Assembly: GCA_964617665.1 (NCBI GenBank)
Contig: CAZUAH010000197.1
Coordinates: forward strand, 1-23,107
Length of the DNA stretch: 23,107 nucleotides
DNA from: JADHUC01 sp964617665
GTDB lineage: Bacteria; Planctomycetota; Planctomycetia; Pirellulales; Pirellulaceae
Reading direction: 5' to 3'
Part shown: in pieces, positions 7,220 through 16,400 of the stretch
How positions within the stretch are numbered: position 1 is the first letter of the stretch
Layout: every line of letters starts with the position of its first letter
Notes under the pieces: generated by a model
Databases searched by the model: none
The model's input: the letters and a program-made list of their open reading frames with translations, nothing else
Told to the model about the DNA's origin: nothing
Made by a program: the position numbers and the translations under genes

Positions 7220-7250
7220 ACCCGGCTGCGCAAGCAGCCGGGTTGTTTCT
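7220..7250 (+). terminator. Strong rho-independent terminator
   Basis: ACCCGGCTGC (7220-7229), GNRA-type loop GCAA, and GCAGCCGGGT (7234-7243) form a perfect 10-bp GC-rich stem, followed by TGTTTCT. It ends the Cys-rich protein gene. The opposite strand has no U-run after the stem, so it serves the plus strand mainly. It also separates this gene from the convergent minus-strand unit ending at 7260. Confidence 0.88.
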
Positions 7251-7259
7251 TGCGCCGTC

Positions 7260-7577
7260 TCACAAGTTGGCCAAGACATACAGAAGAAAAGCGATACAAA
7301 CGATCGCCACAACAAGGCCCGCAAACCACCGCGTCGATTGGCTCTCGGCCGACGGCTCGGCGTGTTCCGGAAACTCGCGGTTGATGAACTCGTCGTAGTC
7401 GAAATCGGTGTCCGGAGCGTAAGCCTCCGAAAATGCGCCAGCTATCCCATCGTCATCATCCCATCCGGACTCGTCACTGGCACCACACTCGCGGCAAGAG
7501 GCTGCGCCGGTAGGCACATCCGAACCGCAGTGGGGGCAGACGAAATAGTCGTCCTCTTGGCGCTGCTTTCGATTCAT
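7260..7577 (-). CDS. Zinc-ribbon, C-terminally membrane-anchored small protein
   Basis: 105 aa. Two CxxC knuckles near the N-terminus (CPHCG at 14-18, CRECG at 28-32) form a zinc-ribbon of the kind found in many small regulatory or scaffold proteins. An acidic middle (DDDDG, DTDFDYDEF) follows, and the last 20 residues or so are a hydrophobic helix (WFAGLVVAIVCIAFLLYVLANL), which would tail-anchor the protein with the zinc-ribbon in the cytoplasm. Its ATG overlaps the stop codon of the upstream BRCT-MerR-TPR gene (ATGA, 4 nt), so the two are almost surely co-translated. No function can be assigned; a link to the upstream protein is inferred from coupling only. Confidence 0.8.
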   Translation of the reverse strand: MNRKQRQEDDYFVCPHCGSDVPTGAASCRECGASDESGWDDDDGIAGAFSEAYAPDTDFDYDEFINREFPEHAEPSAESQSTRWFAGLVVAIVCIAFLLYVLANL

Positions 7578-8785
7578 ATCTGCGGGGATTCTTGAAGTCT
7601 CGTCAGAGCCTCATCCGCCCACGGGCTGTCGGGGGCAAGCTCCAGGAACTCGCGCCAGTGCTCAACGGCCTCGTCATCGCGGCCCAATTCGTCCAGCGTG
7701 CGAGCTAAATGGTAATGCACGTCGGGATAGTCGCGGTGGTACTCAAGCGCGCCTTGAAAGGCTGATACGGCCAAGTCGTACTTTCCCGTCTCGGCCAACA
7801 CACATCCCAGATTGGCTCGGGCTTCGACGAAATCTTCGTCTAATTCGATGGCCATAAAGTAGCGCTCGCGCGCAGCCGACACATCGCCCAGCCGATACAG
7901 AAGCTCGGCGAGTTGGAAGCAGATATCCGGACTCGAGCCGCCCGCATTTAGCGCGACTCGATACATATCGACAGCCGCCTCCAATTGGCCGTCGTCCTCC
8001 AGGTAAGCCGCATACCGCGACATCTCGTCCGGAGTCGTTAGATCGTACGGTTCCGAGACGTGACTGGCCAGTGACAGAGTCGATTCTTCTCCGGTCGATG
8101 CGTCACCATCTTCGTGTTCTCTTTCCAACGCATCGAAGTCGATTCGCAACTGGCCGCCCGGTTCGATCAGCCCTTCGCCTTGCCGAAGCAGAATCTGTCT
8201 CCCCTCGACGATCACCGACAACTGGGCCAGGGGCCGCTCGACCTCCGGAACGAATCGCGAGAGTTCGGCCAGCTTCTTCTCGATTGCCGAAGGTGACGCG
8301 CCAGCAGCCAGCAACTGAGCCAGTCGTCGAGCTGTTGCCACTTCTTGAAAGTCAAAATACGGCAATCGGCGAACTTCACGCGCCGGAACGATCAGACCCC
8401 GGCGATGCCACAGGCGAATCGTGGATACAGAAACCTCCAAGAGATCCGCTAGCATCGCAGGCGTATACAGCCGACGTACATTCTGCTCGCTTTCTACCAT
8501 GCCCAGGCGTTGCCAGAGCTGGGTTTCGCTGATGATCTCCAGCCTGCCCTCGGCAGCGGCTCGCCGTGTGGTCTGGTCCAGCAGTTCGTCCTGATCGCCC
8601 AATGGCAACTCATCCGCGCCCACCACGATCAGATCTACGTCGTCACTTGGTTTGTCGACCGGTACGCCGCCTTGTTGACGCACCAGTTGTTGAGCTTCGC
8701 GTTTGGTAACGCCGCCCAGCTTGCCCACAAAGGCCACGCGGTGTCCCGATAGCAGCAGGGCGTCGTCGTCGGAGACTGTGGACAT
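7574..8785 (-). CDS. BRCT - MerR-type HTH - TPR multidomain protein
   Basis: 403 aa from ATG 8785. Residues 10-95 look like a BRCT domain (LSGHRVAFVGKLGGVTKREA, QQGGVPVDKPSDDVDLIVVG, ISETQLWQRLG), the fold known from LigA and eukaryotic repair proteins. Residues 105-175 are a MerR-like winged helix (YTPAMLADLLEVSVSTIRLW, RRGLIVPAREVRRLPYFDF), with no typical effector domain after it. Residues 255-400 carry about four TPR repeats (AAVDMYRVALN, AARERYFMAIELDEDFVEARANLG, AVEHWREFLELAPDSP). Likely a DNA-binding scaffold or regulator in the cytoplasm. The open frame extends to 8920, but those 45 residues lack domain character and the ATG at 8785 sits just before the BRCT, so I use it. It overlaps the zinc-ribbon gene by 4 nt. 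Confidence 0.82.
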   Translation of the reverse strand: MSTVSDDDALLLSGHRVAFVGKLGGVTKREAQQLVRQQGGVPVDKPSDDVDLIVVGADELPLGDQDELLDQTTRRAAAEGRLEIISETQLWQRLGMVESEQNVRRLYTPAMLADLLEVSVSTIRLWHRRGLIVPAREVRRLPYFDFQEVATARRLAQLLAAGASPSAIEKKLAELSRFVPEVERPLAQLSVIVEGRQILLRQGEGLIEPGGQLRIDFDALEREHEDGDASTGEESTLSLASHVSEPYDLTTPDEMSRYAAYLEDDGQLEAAVDMYRVALNAGGSSPDICFQLAELLYRLGDVSAARERYFMAIELDEDFVEARANLGCVLAETGKYDLAVSAFQGALEYHRDYPDVHYHLARTLDELGRDDEAVEHWREFLELAPDSPWADEALTRLQESPQI

Positions 8786-9024
8786 GTATTCGATCCAGTT
8801 GAACTCGGAATATCGGCAGTAGGCTGCGGGGTGCCAAGCGTCAGTGTCGCCAAGTTGACGCCCTCTGTCAATAAACGCCATCACCCAACAAATACAGGGC
8901 TTCGCGTCCGACGGCGCCATCGGCCAGCGCGTCTCAACCGCACTATCGCCGATTGAATGGTGTGAGTAGAATCCAAAATCCGTGATTGGGGCACAATCAT
9001 CACATGTGGAGTTGATCGAAACAG
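8786..9024. promoter_or_regulatory. Divergent promoter region between the BRCT gene and aroC
   Basis: Both genes must start transcription here. A TAGAAT box (8967-8972) points toward aroC, but no good -35 stands 16-18 nt upstream. No Shine-Dalgarno is visible before ATG 9025. If the BRCT gene used its upstream start (8920), the gap would shrink to about 104 bp. Confidence 0.35.
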
Positions 9025-10164
9025 ATGCTACGCTACTGGACGGCCGGGGAATCCCACGGAAAAACGCTGCTAGCTATTGTGGATGGGTTTCCCTGCGGGT
9101 TGAAAGTCGAAACCGAGACGATCGACGCCGAACTGCGTCGCCGACAGGGTGGCTATGGACGCGGAGGACGCCAGCGCATTGAAGCCGACCACGTGGAGAT
9201 TCTGACAGGCATCTGGAGAAACATGACGCTTGGCAGCCCCATCGGACTGCAAGTGATCAACAAGGACTACAGACTAGAAAAGCTGGATGATCTTGATCGA
9301 CCACGGCCGGGGCATGGGGATCTTACCGGAGCCATCAAGTATCTGGGGTCGATTCGGGCCATACTGGAGCGTGCCAGCGCTCGCGAAACTGCGATTCGTG
9401 TCGCTGTGGGAGCACTGACCAAACAGCTTCTCGCACAGTTCGATATCCGCACAATCGGATACGTTGTCGAAATCGGCGGTTTGGGCATCGAACCGAGCGT
9501 GGCTTCGCTGGAAGAACAAGCAAAGCTCCGGGACGAGAGCATCGTCTATTCACTGGACCCTAGCCGCGACGATGAGATCAAAGGCCTGATCGACAGAACT
9601 CAGAAGCAGGGCGATACGCTGGGCGGAGTGGTCGAAGTACGTGTCGAAGGCCTGCCATTCGGACTCGGAACTCACGCCCAGTGGGACGTAAAGTTGGACG
9701 GCCGCCTTGCGCATGCGGTGATGGCAGTGCAAGCAATCAAAGGCGTTGAAATCGGTATGGGTTTCGAAGCCGCTCGACGTCCGGGCTCACAGGTACACGA
9801 TCCGATCCAATATGACGAAAGCCAGAAGGACGGTCCAACGCTGGGCTATGTCCGGCCGACCAACAACGCCGGAGGGCTCGAAGCGGGTATGACCAATGGC
9901 CAACCGCTGGTTGTCCGCGCCGCTATGAAGCCAATAAGCACGTTGGCGAAGCCACTCGAGTCGGTGAATCTGAAGACCAAACAGCCGGAAGCGGCATCCT
10001 ACGAACGCAGCGACGTGTGCGCGGTTTCGGCCGCGAGCGTAATCGTCGAAAACGTGGTGGCTTTCGAAGTGGCCCGCGCTCTGGTCGAGAAATTTGGCAA
10101 CGACAGCCTGGAGGAAATGAAAGCCCGTTGGAATCTGTTCCATCAGATGGCCAGCCGACGTTAG
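9025..10164 (+). CDS. aroC: Chorismate synthase
   Basis: 379 aa, full length. It converts 5-enolpyruvylshikimate 3-phosphate to chorismate, the last step of the shikimate pathway, using reduced FMN in the cytoplasm. Family signatures are all present: WTAGESHGK at the start with His11, RPRPGHGDLTGAIKY with His97 (the two conserved active-site histidines), RASARETAIRVAVGAL, RRPGSQVHD, NNAGGLEAGMTNGQPL and YERSDVCAVSAASVIVENVVA. The start at ATG 9025 gives the normal N-terminus. No other shikimate or aromatic amino acid gene lies nearby, so it is a scattered housekeeping gene. A frame for an AsmA-like protein follows about 90 nt later in the same direction. Confidence 0.97.
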   Translation: MLRYWTAGESHGKTLLAIVDGFPCGLKVETETIDAELRRRQGGYGRGGRQRIEADHVEILTGIWRNMTLGSPIGLQVINKDYRLEKLDDLDRPRPGHGDLTGAIKYLGSIRAILERASARETAIRVAVGALTKQLLAQFDIRTIGYVVEIGGLGIEPSVASLEEQAKLRDESIVYSLDPSRDDEIKGLIDRTQKQGDTLGGVVEVRVEGLPFGLGTHAQWDVKLDGRLAHAVMAVQAIKGVEIGMGFEAARRPGSQVHDPIQYDESQKDGPTLGYVRPTNNAGGLEAGMTNGQPLVVRAAMKPISTLAKPLESVNLKTKQPEAASYERSDVCAVSAASVIVENVVAFEVARALVEKFGNDSLEEMKARWNLFHQMASRR

Positions 10165-10254
10165 AATCTCCAGTCACAGCATGCCTGCAGTTCGCAGGGC
10201 GGATTGGCGGTCGGTCCTGCTTGCCTGCGGCCCGAGGCTTCCTTGGGAACACGG

Positions 10255-11583
10255 ATGTTCGCCATGCACAACCGAACACGTCGAGTACTCTGTCGGATCG
10301 GTTTCTTCACGCTCTGCGTCGTGCCCACCCTGTTTGTGGCTGGATTGATCTGTGTCGTACGTTCGCCAGTCTATCTAGCGTATCGGAAGTCTGCCCTTGA
10401 ACGTTCGCTTTCCGACGGGCTGGGGTTGGTCGTCTCGATCGAAAACATCCAGTATCCCGTTCGCGGCGTTGTGGAATTGCAGGGGGTAGAGCTTGCCGAC
10501 CCCGAATCGGGCGATCGAGTTGCCCACGTGCGTCGAATCGAAACAGGCCGCAGCGGCGACGAACTCGTGCTACTGGCATCGCAGGCGGAGATTCAGGGCG
10601 AGAAGATCTGGCACCTGTGGGAAGTGCTTCACGACCGCGTGCTTCGCAGTCACAGATCGTCCGAACTGCGCGCCCAACTAGTGGCTGGTGAGCTGACAAT
10701 TCACCGAGGTGACGGTGTCGAGGCCACAACGTTGACGGGCGTCCGTTGCCGACTCGTGCCAACGGCCGAGGGGCCTCACGCGTTGATTGAATTCCGCGAT
10801 GCCGCACAGCAAGTGGACGAACCAGCGCAGCTACACGTCACGCGCAACCGCCAAATGTCGCCACCGGCGACTCGATGGAAACTGCGAACGGGCCCTACCG
10901 CATTTCCTTGCGTTATGCTGGCCGATCATGTCGATATCCTGGCTAGTCTGGGCGAAGAAGCGACGTTCCAAGGAAGCGTCGAAATGACGTCCACCGGTCG
11001 AGGCTGGGAAGGCGATATCGCGGGCCGTTTTCGTCACGTCGATTTGGACCAATTGGTGACGAACCGATACGACCATCAATTGAGCGGCACGGCGGAAATC
11101 GGCTTTCAACGCGCCACGTTCGCCAAGGGGAAACTGATCGACGCCATCGGCGACGTGACGTGCGAAGGCGGGGTCGTCAGTTGGTCGCTTCTGGATCAAG
11201 CTCGCGAATCATTGGGGCTGCTGGCTGATGTGCGGCTACGATCCACCGTGGTGGATTCGCTATGGCCGTATCGCCAATTGAGATTCGGCTTCAGCCTCAA
11301 CGCCGAAGGCATCGACATCACTGGGCACTGCGATTCGGTCCGTGAAGGGGTGGTCTTGGCCGACGATAGTGGGCCGCTGTTGGCGGACGATCCGCAACGG
11401 ATCGCACAGGTGGTCGCGTTGGTGCGCACACTCGCCTCCAAAGGCGACGAGCAAGTCCCGGCCACCCCCGAAGCGTCCCAATTGCTGCATGTCTTGCCTA
11501 TTCCTTCTGGTGCCAATGAGCCTGAGCTCGCTACGCCACGCCGCATCCAGGCACCAGTGCGACTCGAGCCTGTCCCACATTGA
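10255..11583 (+). CDS. Membrane-anchored AsmA-like hypothetical protein
   Basis: 442 aa from ATG 10255 (GGGAA at 10245-10249 upstream); ATG 10264 is the alternative, and an upstream frame to 10204 is unlikely. One hydrophobic segment near residues 12-36 (VLCRIGFFTLCVVPTLFVAGLICVV) anchors a large periplasmic part. The rest is alternating beta-strand sequence (SDGLGLVVSIENIQYPVRGVVELQGVELADP) as in AsmA or DUF748-type envelope proteins, which share an N-terminal anchor and a beta-rich body and are linked to lipid transport or envelope assembly. The similarity is in style only. The Pro-rich C-terminus is probably flexible. The following lipoprotein gene begins about 80 nt after the stop. Function unknown. 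Confidence 0.7.
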   Translation: MFAMHNRTRRVLCRIGFFTLCVVPTLFVAGLICVVRSPVYLAYRKSALERSLSDGLGLVVSIENIQYPVRGVVELQGVELADPESGDRVAHVRRIETGRSGDELVLLASQAEIQGEKIWHLWEVLHDRVLRSHRSSELRAQLVAGELTIHRGDGVEATTLTGVRCRLVPTAEGPHALIEFRDAAQQVDEPAQLHVTRNRQMSPPATRWKLRTGPTAFPCVMLADHVDILASLGEEATFQGSVEMTSTGRGWEGDIAGRFRHVDLDQLVTNRYDHQLSGTAEIGFQRATFAKGKLIDAIGDVTCEGGVVSWSLLDQARESLGLLADVRLRSTVVDSLWPYRQLRFGFSLNAEGIDITGHCDSVREGVVLADDSGPLLADDPQRIAQVVALVRTLASKGDEQVPATPEASQLLHVLPIPSGANEPELATPRRIQAPVRLEPVPH

Positions 11584-11663
11584 AACTGTTGTCCTGTCTA
11601 CCGCGATTCCTCTATGATGAAAGAGACAGGTTACCTGCCCTCGCCCAGAAACGGTTCGCAGCC

Positions 11664-13271
11664 ATGCAGATCTTGCCCGCTCGATTCGACAAGAGTGAAC
11701 TTCCCCTGATGCTCGCCGTCTTGCTTGTGATCATCGCCATCGCCGGTTGCGGTGGCGACGGCACGCGCACGGCAGAGTCGCGACAACCACCGAGAAAGGC
11801 ACGGACGGCGAGTAAATCTACGGCTGCACCAAAATACCCAATTGGCGGTGCAGGTCAAACCGACTCGAAGCCGACCGTCACCAGCAAGCTGCCAACGCCA
11901 AAGCTGGATGAAACCCGATCGCTCGCGGATCTGGTGACCGACGGCCCAGGCAACGACGCAGACGCAGCAGCCAAGACACCCGTCGTCTTGACAGTGACCC
12001 CACGTGGCAAGGGCCTGCCCATCAACGACAACAAGGCTTTCGCGACGGGAATTCGGAAGCTGACGAGCGAGCATTTGACTTTGTACACCGATGTGCCGCC
12101 AAGTTCTGAAGTTGATGAACTGCCTGATGCGTTCGATGCCGCCGTGCCCCTTTGGTGCGAGTACTTCGAGGTGGATCCACTTGATGTCATGGACTGGCAT
12201 ATGACCGGCTTCGTTATGCAGGAGAAAGCCCGCTTCCAAGGTGCGGGAATGCTGCCGGCCGATCTGCCGGCCTTCGCCAACGGATTCCAGCGCGGACGCT
12301 ACCTCTGGCTGTACGACCAGGCGGACGCATACTATCGACGTCATCTACTGTTGCACGAAGGCACTCACGCCTTTATGGGTCTGATCGTCGGCGGACTCGG
12401 GCCGCCATGGTATGCCGAGGGGATGGCGGAATTGTTGGGGACGCATCATTGGCAAGAGGGCAAGTTAACCCTCGCGTACATGCCCAAAGAGAAGACGGAA
12501 ACGCCCGGATGGGGCCGGATCAAGATCGTCAAGGACGAATTGGCTGCGGGACGCGGGATGATGCCGGACAATATCATGGCGTATAACGCTCAAGCCCACC
12601 TCCGCAACGAGCCGTACGGATGGTGCTGGGCTTTGGCCGCTTTCTACGATTCTCATCCGCGAAGTCAGAAGGCATTTCGGCAACTGCGCAAGATGGTCCG
12701 TACTGCAGGCTTGACGCAGTGGTTCAAACAGCAGGTGCGAGATGACTGGGCCGACCTCTCCGAAGACTGGCAACTCTTCGTGATGAACCTCGAGTATGGC
12801 TACGACGTCGAGCGTTCGGCCATTGTGCGAAAGACGGCCCAGGCAATGCCGCCGTCGGGAGCCACCGCGACGATTGCGGCCGACCGCGGATGGCAGTCCA
12901 CCGGCATTCTGCTGACGGAAGGGCTCAGCTACGACATCCGCGCCACTGGCCGGTATCAGGTTGCCGAAACGAAAGACGACGTTGCCCAGACAAGCAAGAT
13001 CTGGTGGTGCGAGCCTGGAGGGGTAACGATTCACTATTTCCAAGGTCGCCCGCTGGGCATGTTGTTAGGCGCTGTGCGAAATGACGCAGAGCCATTGGGC
13101 GGATCAACGCCACTTCTTGCACCGGAAACGATTGGCTTGGGCAAGATCTTCACGCCGCAAACCAGCGGTACGCTCTACTTGAAGATCAACGAGTCCCCCG
13201 CCGATTTGAGCGACAATCAAGGTCAGATCACCGTGCGGGTACAGCCCGCCCACGAAGTCCCGGATCAGTAG
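11664..13271 (+). CDS. Lipoprotein with HExxH metallopeptidase-like domain and LecA-like C-terminal domain
   Basis: 535 aa from ATG 11664; an upstream TTG frame from 11580 or an inner ATG at 11709 are alternatives, and both preserve the lipobox. The lipobox IAGC puts the lipidated cysteine at residue 29, followed by a Pro/Thr/Lys-rich linker to about residue 120. The catalytic-looking domain has HEGTH at 231-235 and WYAEGMAE with Glu252, the gluzincin pattern of zinc peptidases (DUF1570-like proteins of planctomycetes fit this). The C-terminal part (GWQSTGILLTEGLSYDIRAT and YFQGRPLGMLLGAV) resembles the LecA/PA-IL beta-sandwich, a sugar-binding fold. Expected location is the outer face of a membrane. 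Substrate is unknown, and peptidase activity is inferred from motifs only. Confidence 0.72.
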   Translation: MQILPARFDKSELPLMLAVLLVIIAIAGCGGDGTRTAESRQPPRKARTASKSTAAPKYPIGGAGQTDSKPTVTSKLPTPKLDETRSLADLVTDGPGNDADAAAKTPVVLTVTPRGKGLPINDNKAFATGIRKLTSEHLTLYTDVPPSSEVDELPDAFDAAVPLWCEYFEVDPLDVMDWHMTGFVMQEKARFQGAGMLPADLPAFANGFQRGRYLWLYDQADAYYRRHLLLHEGTHAFMGLIVGGLGPPWYAEGMAELLGTHHWQEGKLTLAYMPKEKTETPGWGRIKIVKDELAAGRGMMPDNIMAYNAQAHLRNEPYGWCWALAAFYDSHPRSQKAFRQLRKMVRTAGLTQWFKQQVRDDWADLSEDWQLFVMNLEYGYDVERSAIVRKTAQAMPPSGATATIAADRGWQSTGILLTEGLSYDIRATGRYQVAETKDDVAQTSKIWWCEPGGVTIHYFQGRPLGMLLGAVRNDAEPLGGSTPLLAPETIGLGKIFTPQTSGTLYLKINESPADLSDNQGQITVRVQPAHEVPDQ

Positions 13272-13293
13272 GTTTCGCATTCCGTGCGAACCT
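13270..13293 (+). terminator. Possible terminator hairpin after the lipoprotein gene
   Basis: AGGTTTCGCA (13270-13279) and TGCGAACCT (13285-13293) pair with one bulged base and a 5-nt loop. T-rich DNA (CTTTCTTTGGGTTT) comes only 18 nt later, so termination is possible but not strong. Confidence 0.35.
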
Positions 13294-13341
13294 GCTCGTT
13301 AGAGGGGCTTTCTTTGGGTTTCTGGTCGTTTTCGGTTTATG

Positions 13342-13369
13342 TTGCGCGATGCGTAACGCACAATAGAAT
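13342..13369 (+). promoter_or_regulatory. Candidate promoter with palindrome in the spacer, before the giant membrane protein
   Basis: TTGCGC (13342-13347), a 16-nt spacer and TAGAAT (13364-13369, 5 of 6) make a plausible promoter with a leader of about 85 nt. The spacer contains the palindrome TGCGT-A-ACGCA (13350-13360), well placed for a repressor or activator. The -35 match is poor apart from TTG. Confidence 0.35.
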
Positions 13370-13458
13370 GGAGAGTTAGCCTCCTCGCGCTCGGAATCCG
13401 CGTAACAGTCCATCGGGCCTCCTGTTTTCCGCTCTTTCTACCACGAGAAGACTCTACC

Positions 13459-16400
13459 ATGGCCGAAGTGCTCGGCATCTTGTGTGTGATTGGGATCATC
13501 TTGGCAGTTGTCACGGTGGTCGGGCACGGTCTGTGGTGGCTAGTCGCGGAATCCTTCAAATGGCTGTCTGGAAGCGATGTGGCAAGGACGCATGCCGGCC
13601 GCCGATGTCCGCAATGCGGCAACGCGATGGCCCTCGGAGACCGCCGATGCACCGCGTGCGGGTTTGAAGGATCGCTTGGGCGACCTCCGACTCTGACGGA
13701 TGACATCGAAGCGACCATTCGGCAGTTGAATCGGCTACGCAGCTACGACCTGATCGGGGCCGATCGTCACGCCGAACTGATGCGCCTCCTGCGCGAGGGT
13801 GAAGCGGGGTTGGGACCAGCAAAACCCACAGGGGAACCAGCAAAAGGTGAAGTCCCAGCCACTCCCGCTCCACCGCCCCGGCCGGTTGCCCCTGCGGAAC
13901 AACCCGTCGAAGAAGCGGAGATCATCGAAGCTGTACTTGTGGATGACGGTGACACCGAGGCGGCTGGTGTTCAGCGTCCGCCTGAACCGGTCGCACCGGA
14001 TCTGTTGCTGGGACCGCCGCCACAACGCCCCGCGACTTCGCCGGATCACGCGGCAGCCACGCCGCCGCCGGAGCCTCCTTTCGCTCCTTCTGTTGCTCGC
14101 TCGGCCCCAGCATCACACGCGCTGGATCGGGAATATACCGAAACGCCGCCCGCCCCACCGGTGGTCCGGCAGACGTTCGCTGAGTTGCTGAAAGCGTTCA
14201 TGGCCGAAAAGAACATTCGTTGGGGCGAATTGCTCAGCGGCATGTTGATCGTTGGCTCGGCCGTGGGACTGGTCGTCAGTCTGCATGACAAGCTCAGCGC
14301 GATTCCGTATTTCACGGCCCTCGGTTTCATGGCGATCACGTTGGGAATCCACGGGGCAGGCATCTATACGTTGCGTCGATGGAACCTGCAAACGACCAGC
14401 CGCGTCATGCTGATCATCGCGTTGTTGCTGGCCCCGTTAGTCTTCGTTGCGGCCATAGAGATGTCTGGGTCTGAGCGTCAAGTGACCGATCCGGAATACA
14501 TGGCAGCTGTTGTTGTTGGCGTTCTGTCGATTGCTTGGATCACATTCTCGGGCGGGCGCGCATTGCTAATGAAAGGTTGGTGGCGCCTGTCTGTTGTAAT
14601 GCTGGCGACGTGTGTAGGGCAATTGATCGTCGACCGTGCGACGCGGGGCGATCCTTCGTTGATGCGGACATTCCTGCTAGTTGCTCTGCCCGTGGGTGGA
14701 TATTTGATTGCCACGCTAACGCAAGTTCATCGGGCTACCGGCTGGCGACGGTTGTCGGCTCGGCGGGCGACGCAGATCTTCATTGTGCTTGGCACTTCGA
14801 CGTTCGCTCTGTTGGCTCCGTTGAGTTTGTTTGTTTCACGCTGCGATTCACTTCGAGACGCGTTAGCGCGACTGGCGCCGTCGGCCAGTCTGTGTGCGGC
14901 CGCTGTTCTGGCAACTGGTCTGCTCGTGCATCGGCGGGCATTGACTCGGCAGCTTGCCGCGATGCGCACCGCTGGCACTGCTCTGGCGGTGGTAGGCGCG
15001 ATGCTAATGGGCACCGCCGTGGTCCTCGCGTGGCCTCAGCCCGATCTGCTGATTGCAGTTGGCTTGGCCAACTTCGTGGTACTTGCCGTCCTGGCGATAG
15101 CAGGAAGATTGCCGGTTCTGCACGTTGCTGCGACTGGCTGCTTGGCTCTCGCGGGATTGGTTGGCTTCCACGTGTTGCAGGGCGGTCCGGACGACACCAT
15201 CGAGGGCGGTTGGGAGCTGATCGGGCTGTTCGTCGCCGGACGAAGTAGTATTCTTCTTTCGGTTTTCGCGGTCCTTAGCGGCGGTGCGTGGCTTGCGCTC
15301 AGTCGTTTGGCACGACCGCGCGATGCGATTGCCTACTTGCAGGCCTGCGGTGGGCTGGCAGCCATCAGCATATGCATCGCCTTGAATGCGGGATACGGGC
15401 TCGGTAGTGACACGGAGTTGGCGGCACCGGTCTTGGCGTTCTATGCGGTCGGAGCATTGATCGGTGCGGTTGTCGTTTGCACCAGAAGCGATCAGAACGC
15501 GACGTTGGGCGAGATCCTTTCATGGACTGGTATCGGCTTGCTGTTGGCAACGCTGGTTCAGGCATTCTGGCTCAACAAACCGCTGGTCCAGTGGCTGACG
15601 GAACAGGGGCTTGCACCACAGCGGCCCGTGCTGGCGGCTGCTCTGTTGCACGCCAATCTCTGCGCACTGATTGCGCTGGCAGTATCATGGAATAGCCTGC
15701 GTACACCCATCGGCGAGCGCACCGCGCCGTTGTGGCAGGGCTTGGTCAATCCGCTTGGCTGGTCGGCTTTGGTCATTTCGACCCTTGCGGTGCCGTCGGC
15801 TCTTTGGGTCCGCGAACAGATGTTTGGCGTTCATGCGGCCTACATGTTTGGCATTGCGGCGGCGTGGTTGATCGTAGCAGTCGTGCTCCGGTGGCAGGCT
15901 GCCGCGTCGGTCGTGCAAGGGCTGACTACGATCGGCGTCGCCTATTTGGTTGCGGCTGTGTGTCAGAACCGAGAATGGGGCGATCGGTGGTGGATCGACC
16001 CGCGGCACATTCAGTCGCAACTGGCCGTGCTCGCCGCTTGGTGTGCCGGGTGGAGCGCGACTCGTAGGCTGATCCGGCGTTGGCCAACCACGGAGGGGCT
16101 CGCTCGCCCAGCGTGGCCAACCGTGGACCAGGTTGTCTTGGGTGGCTTGGTTGGCGTCGTCCTAATCCTATCTATCACGGCCTGCTGGCCCGGACTTCGA
16201 GTGGAATTGGGCGTGGCGGAGCTTCTTCCGGCTAGTGCTCTGCATCAAGAGGCGTACGCGTTCGGCTCATGGATCGCGCTGGGGCTGATTGTATTGGCCT
16301 TGCTTGTATCGCTGTGGGAACAGTTCAGCGATTGGGCTTTGGGCGGCATTCTGTTGGCGGCTGCGGCCATTCCGCTGCTCGTCTCCGCACCGTTCGAGGC

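Noticed and set aside
8786..8920. 45-residue N-terminal extension of the BRCT protein
   Set aside because: No domain character, and ATG 8785 sits directly before the BRCT fold; still possible but less likely.
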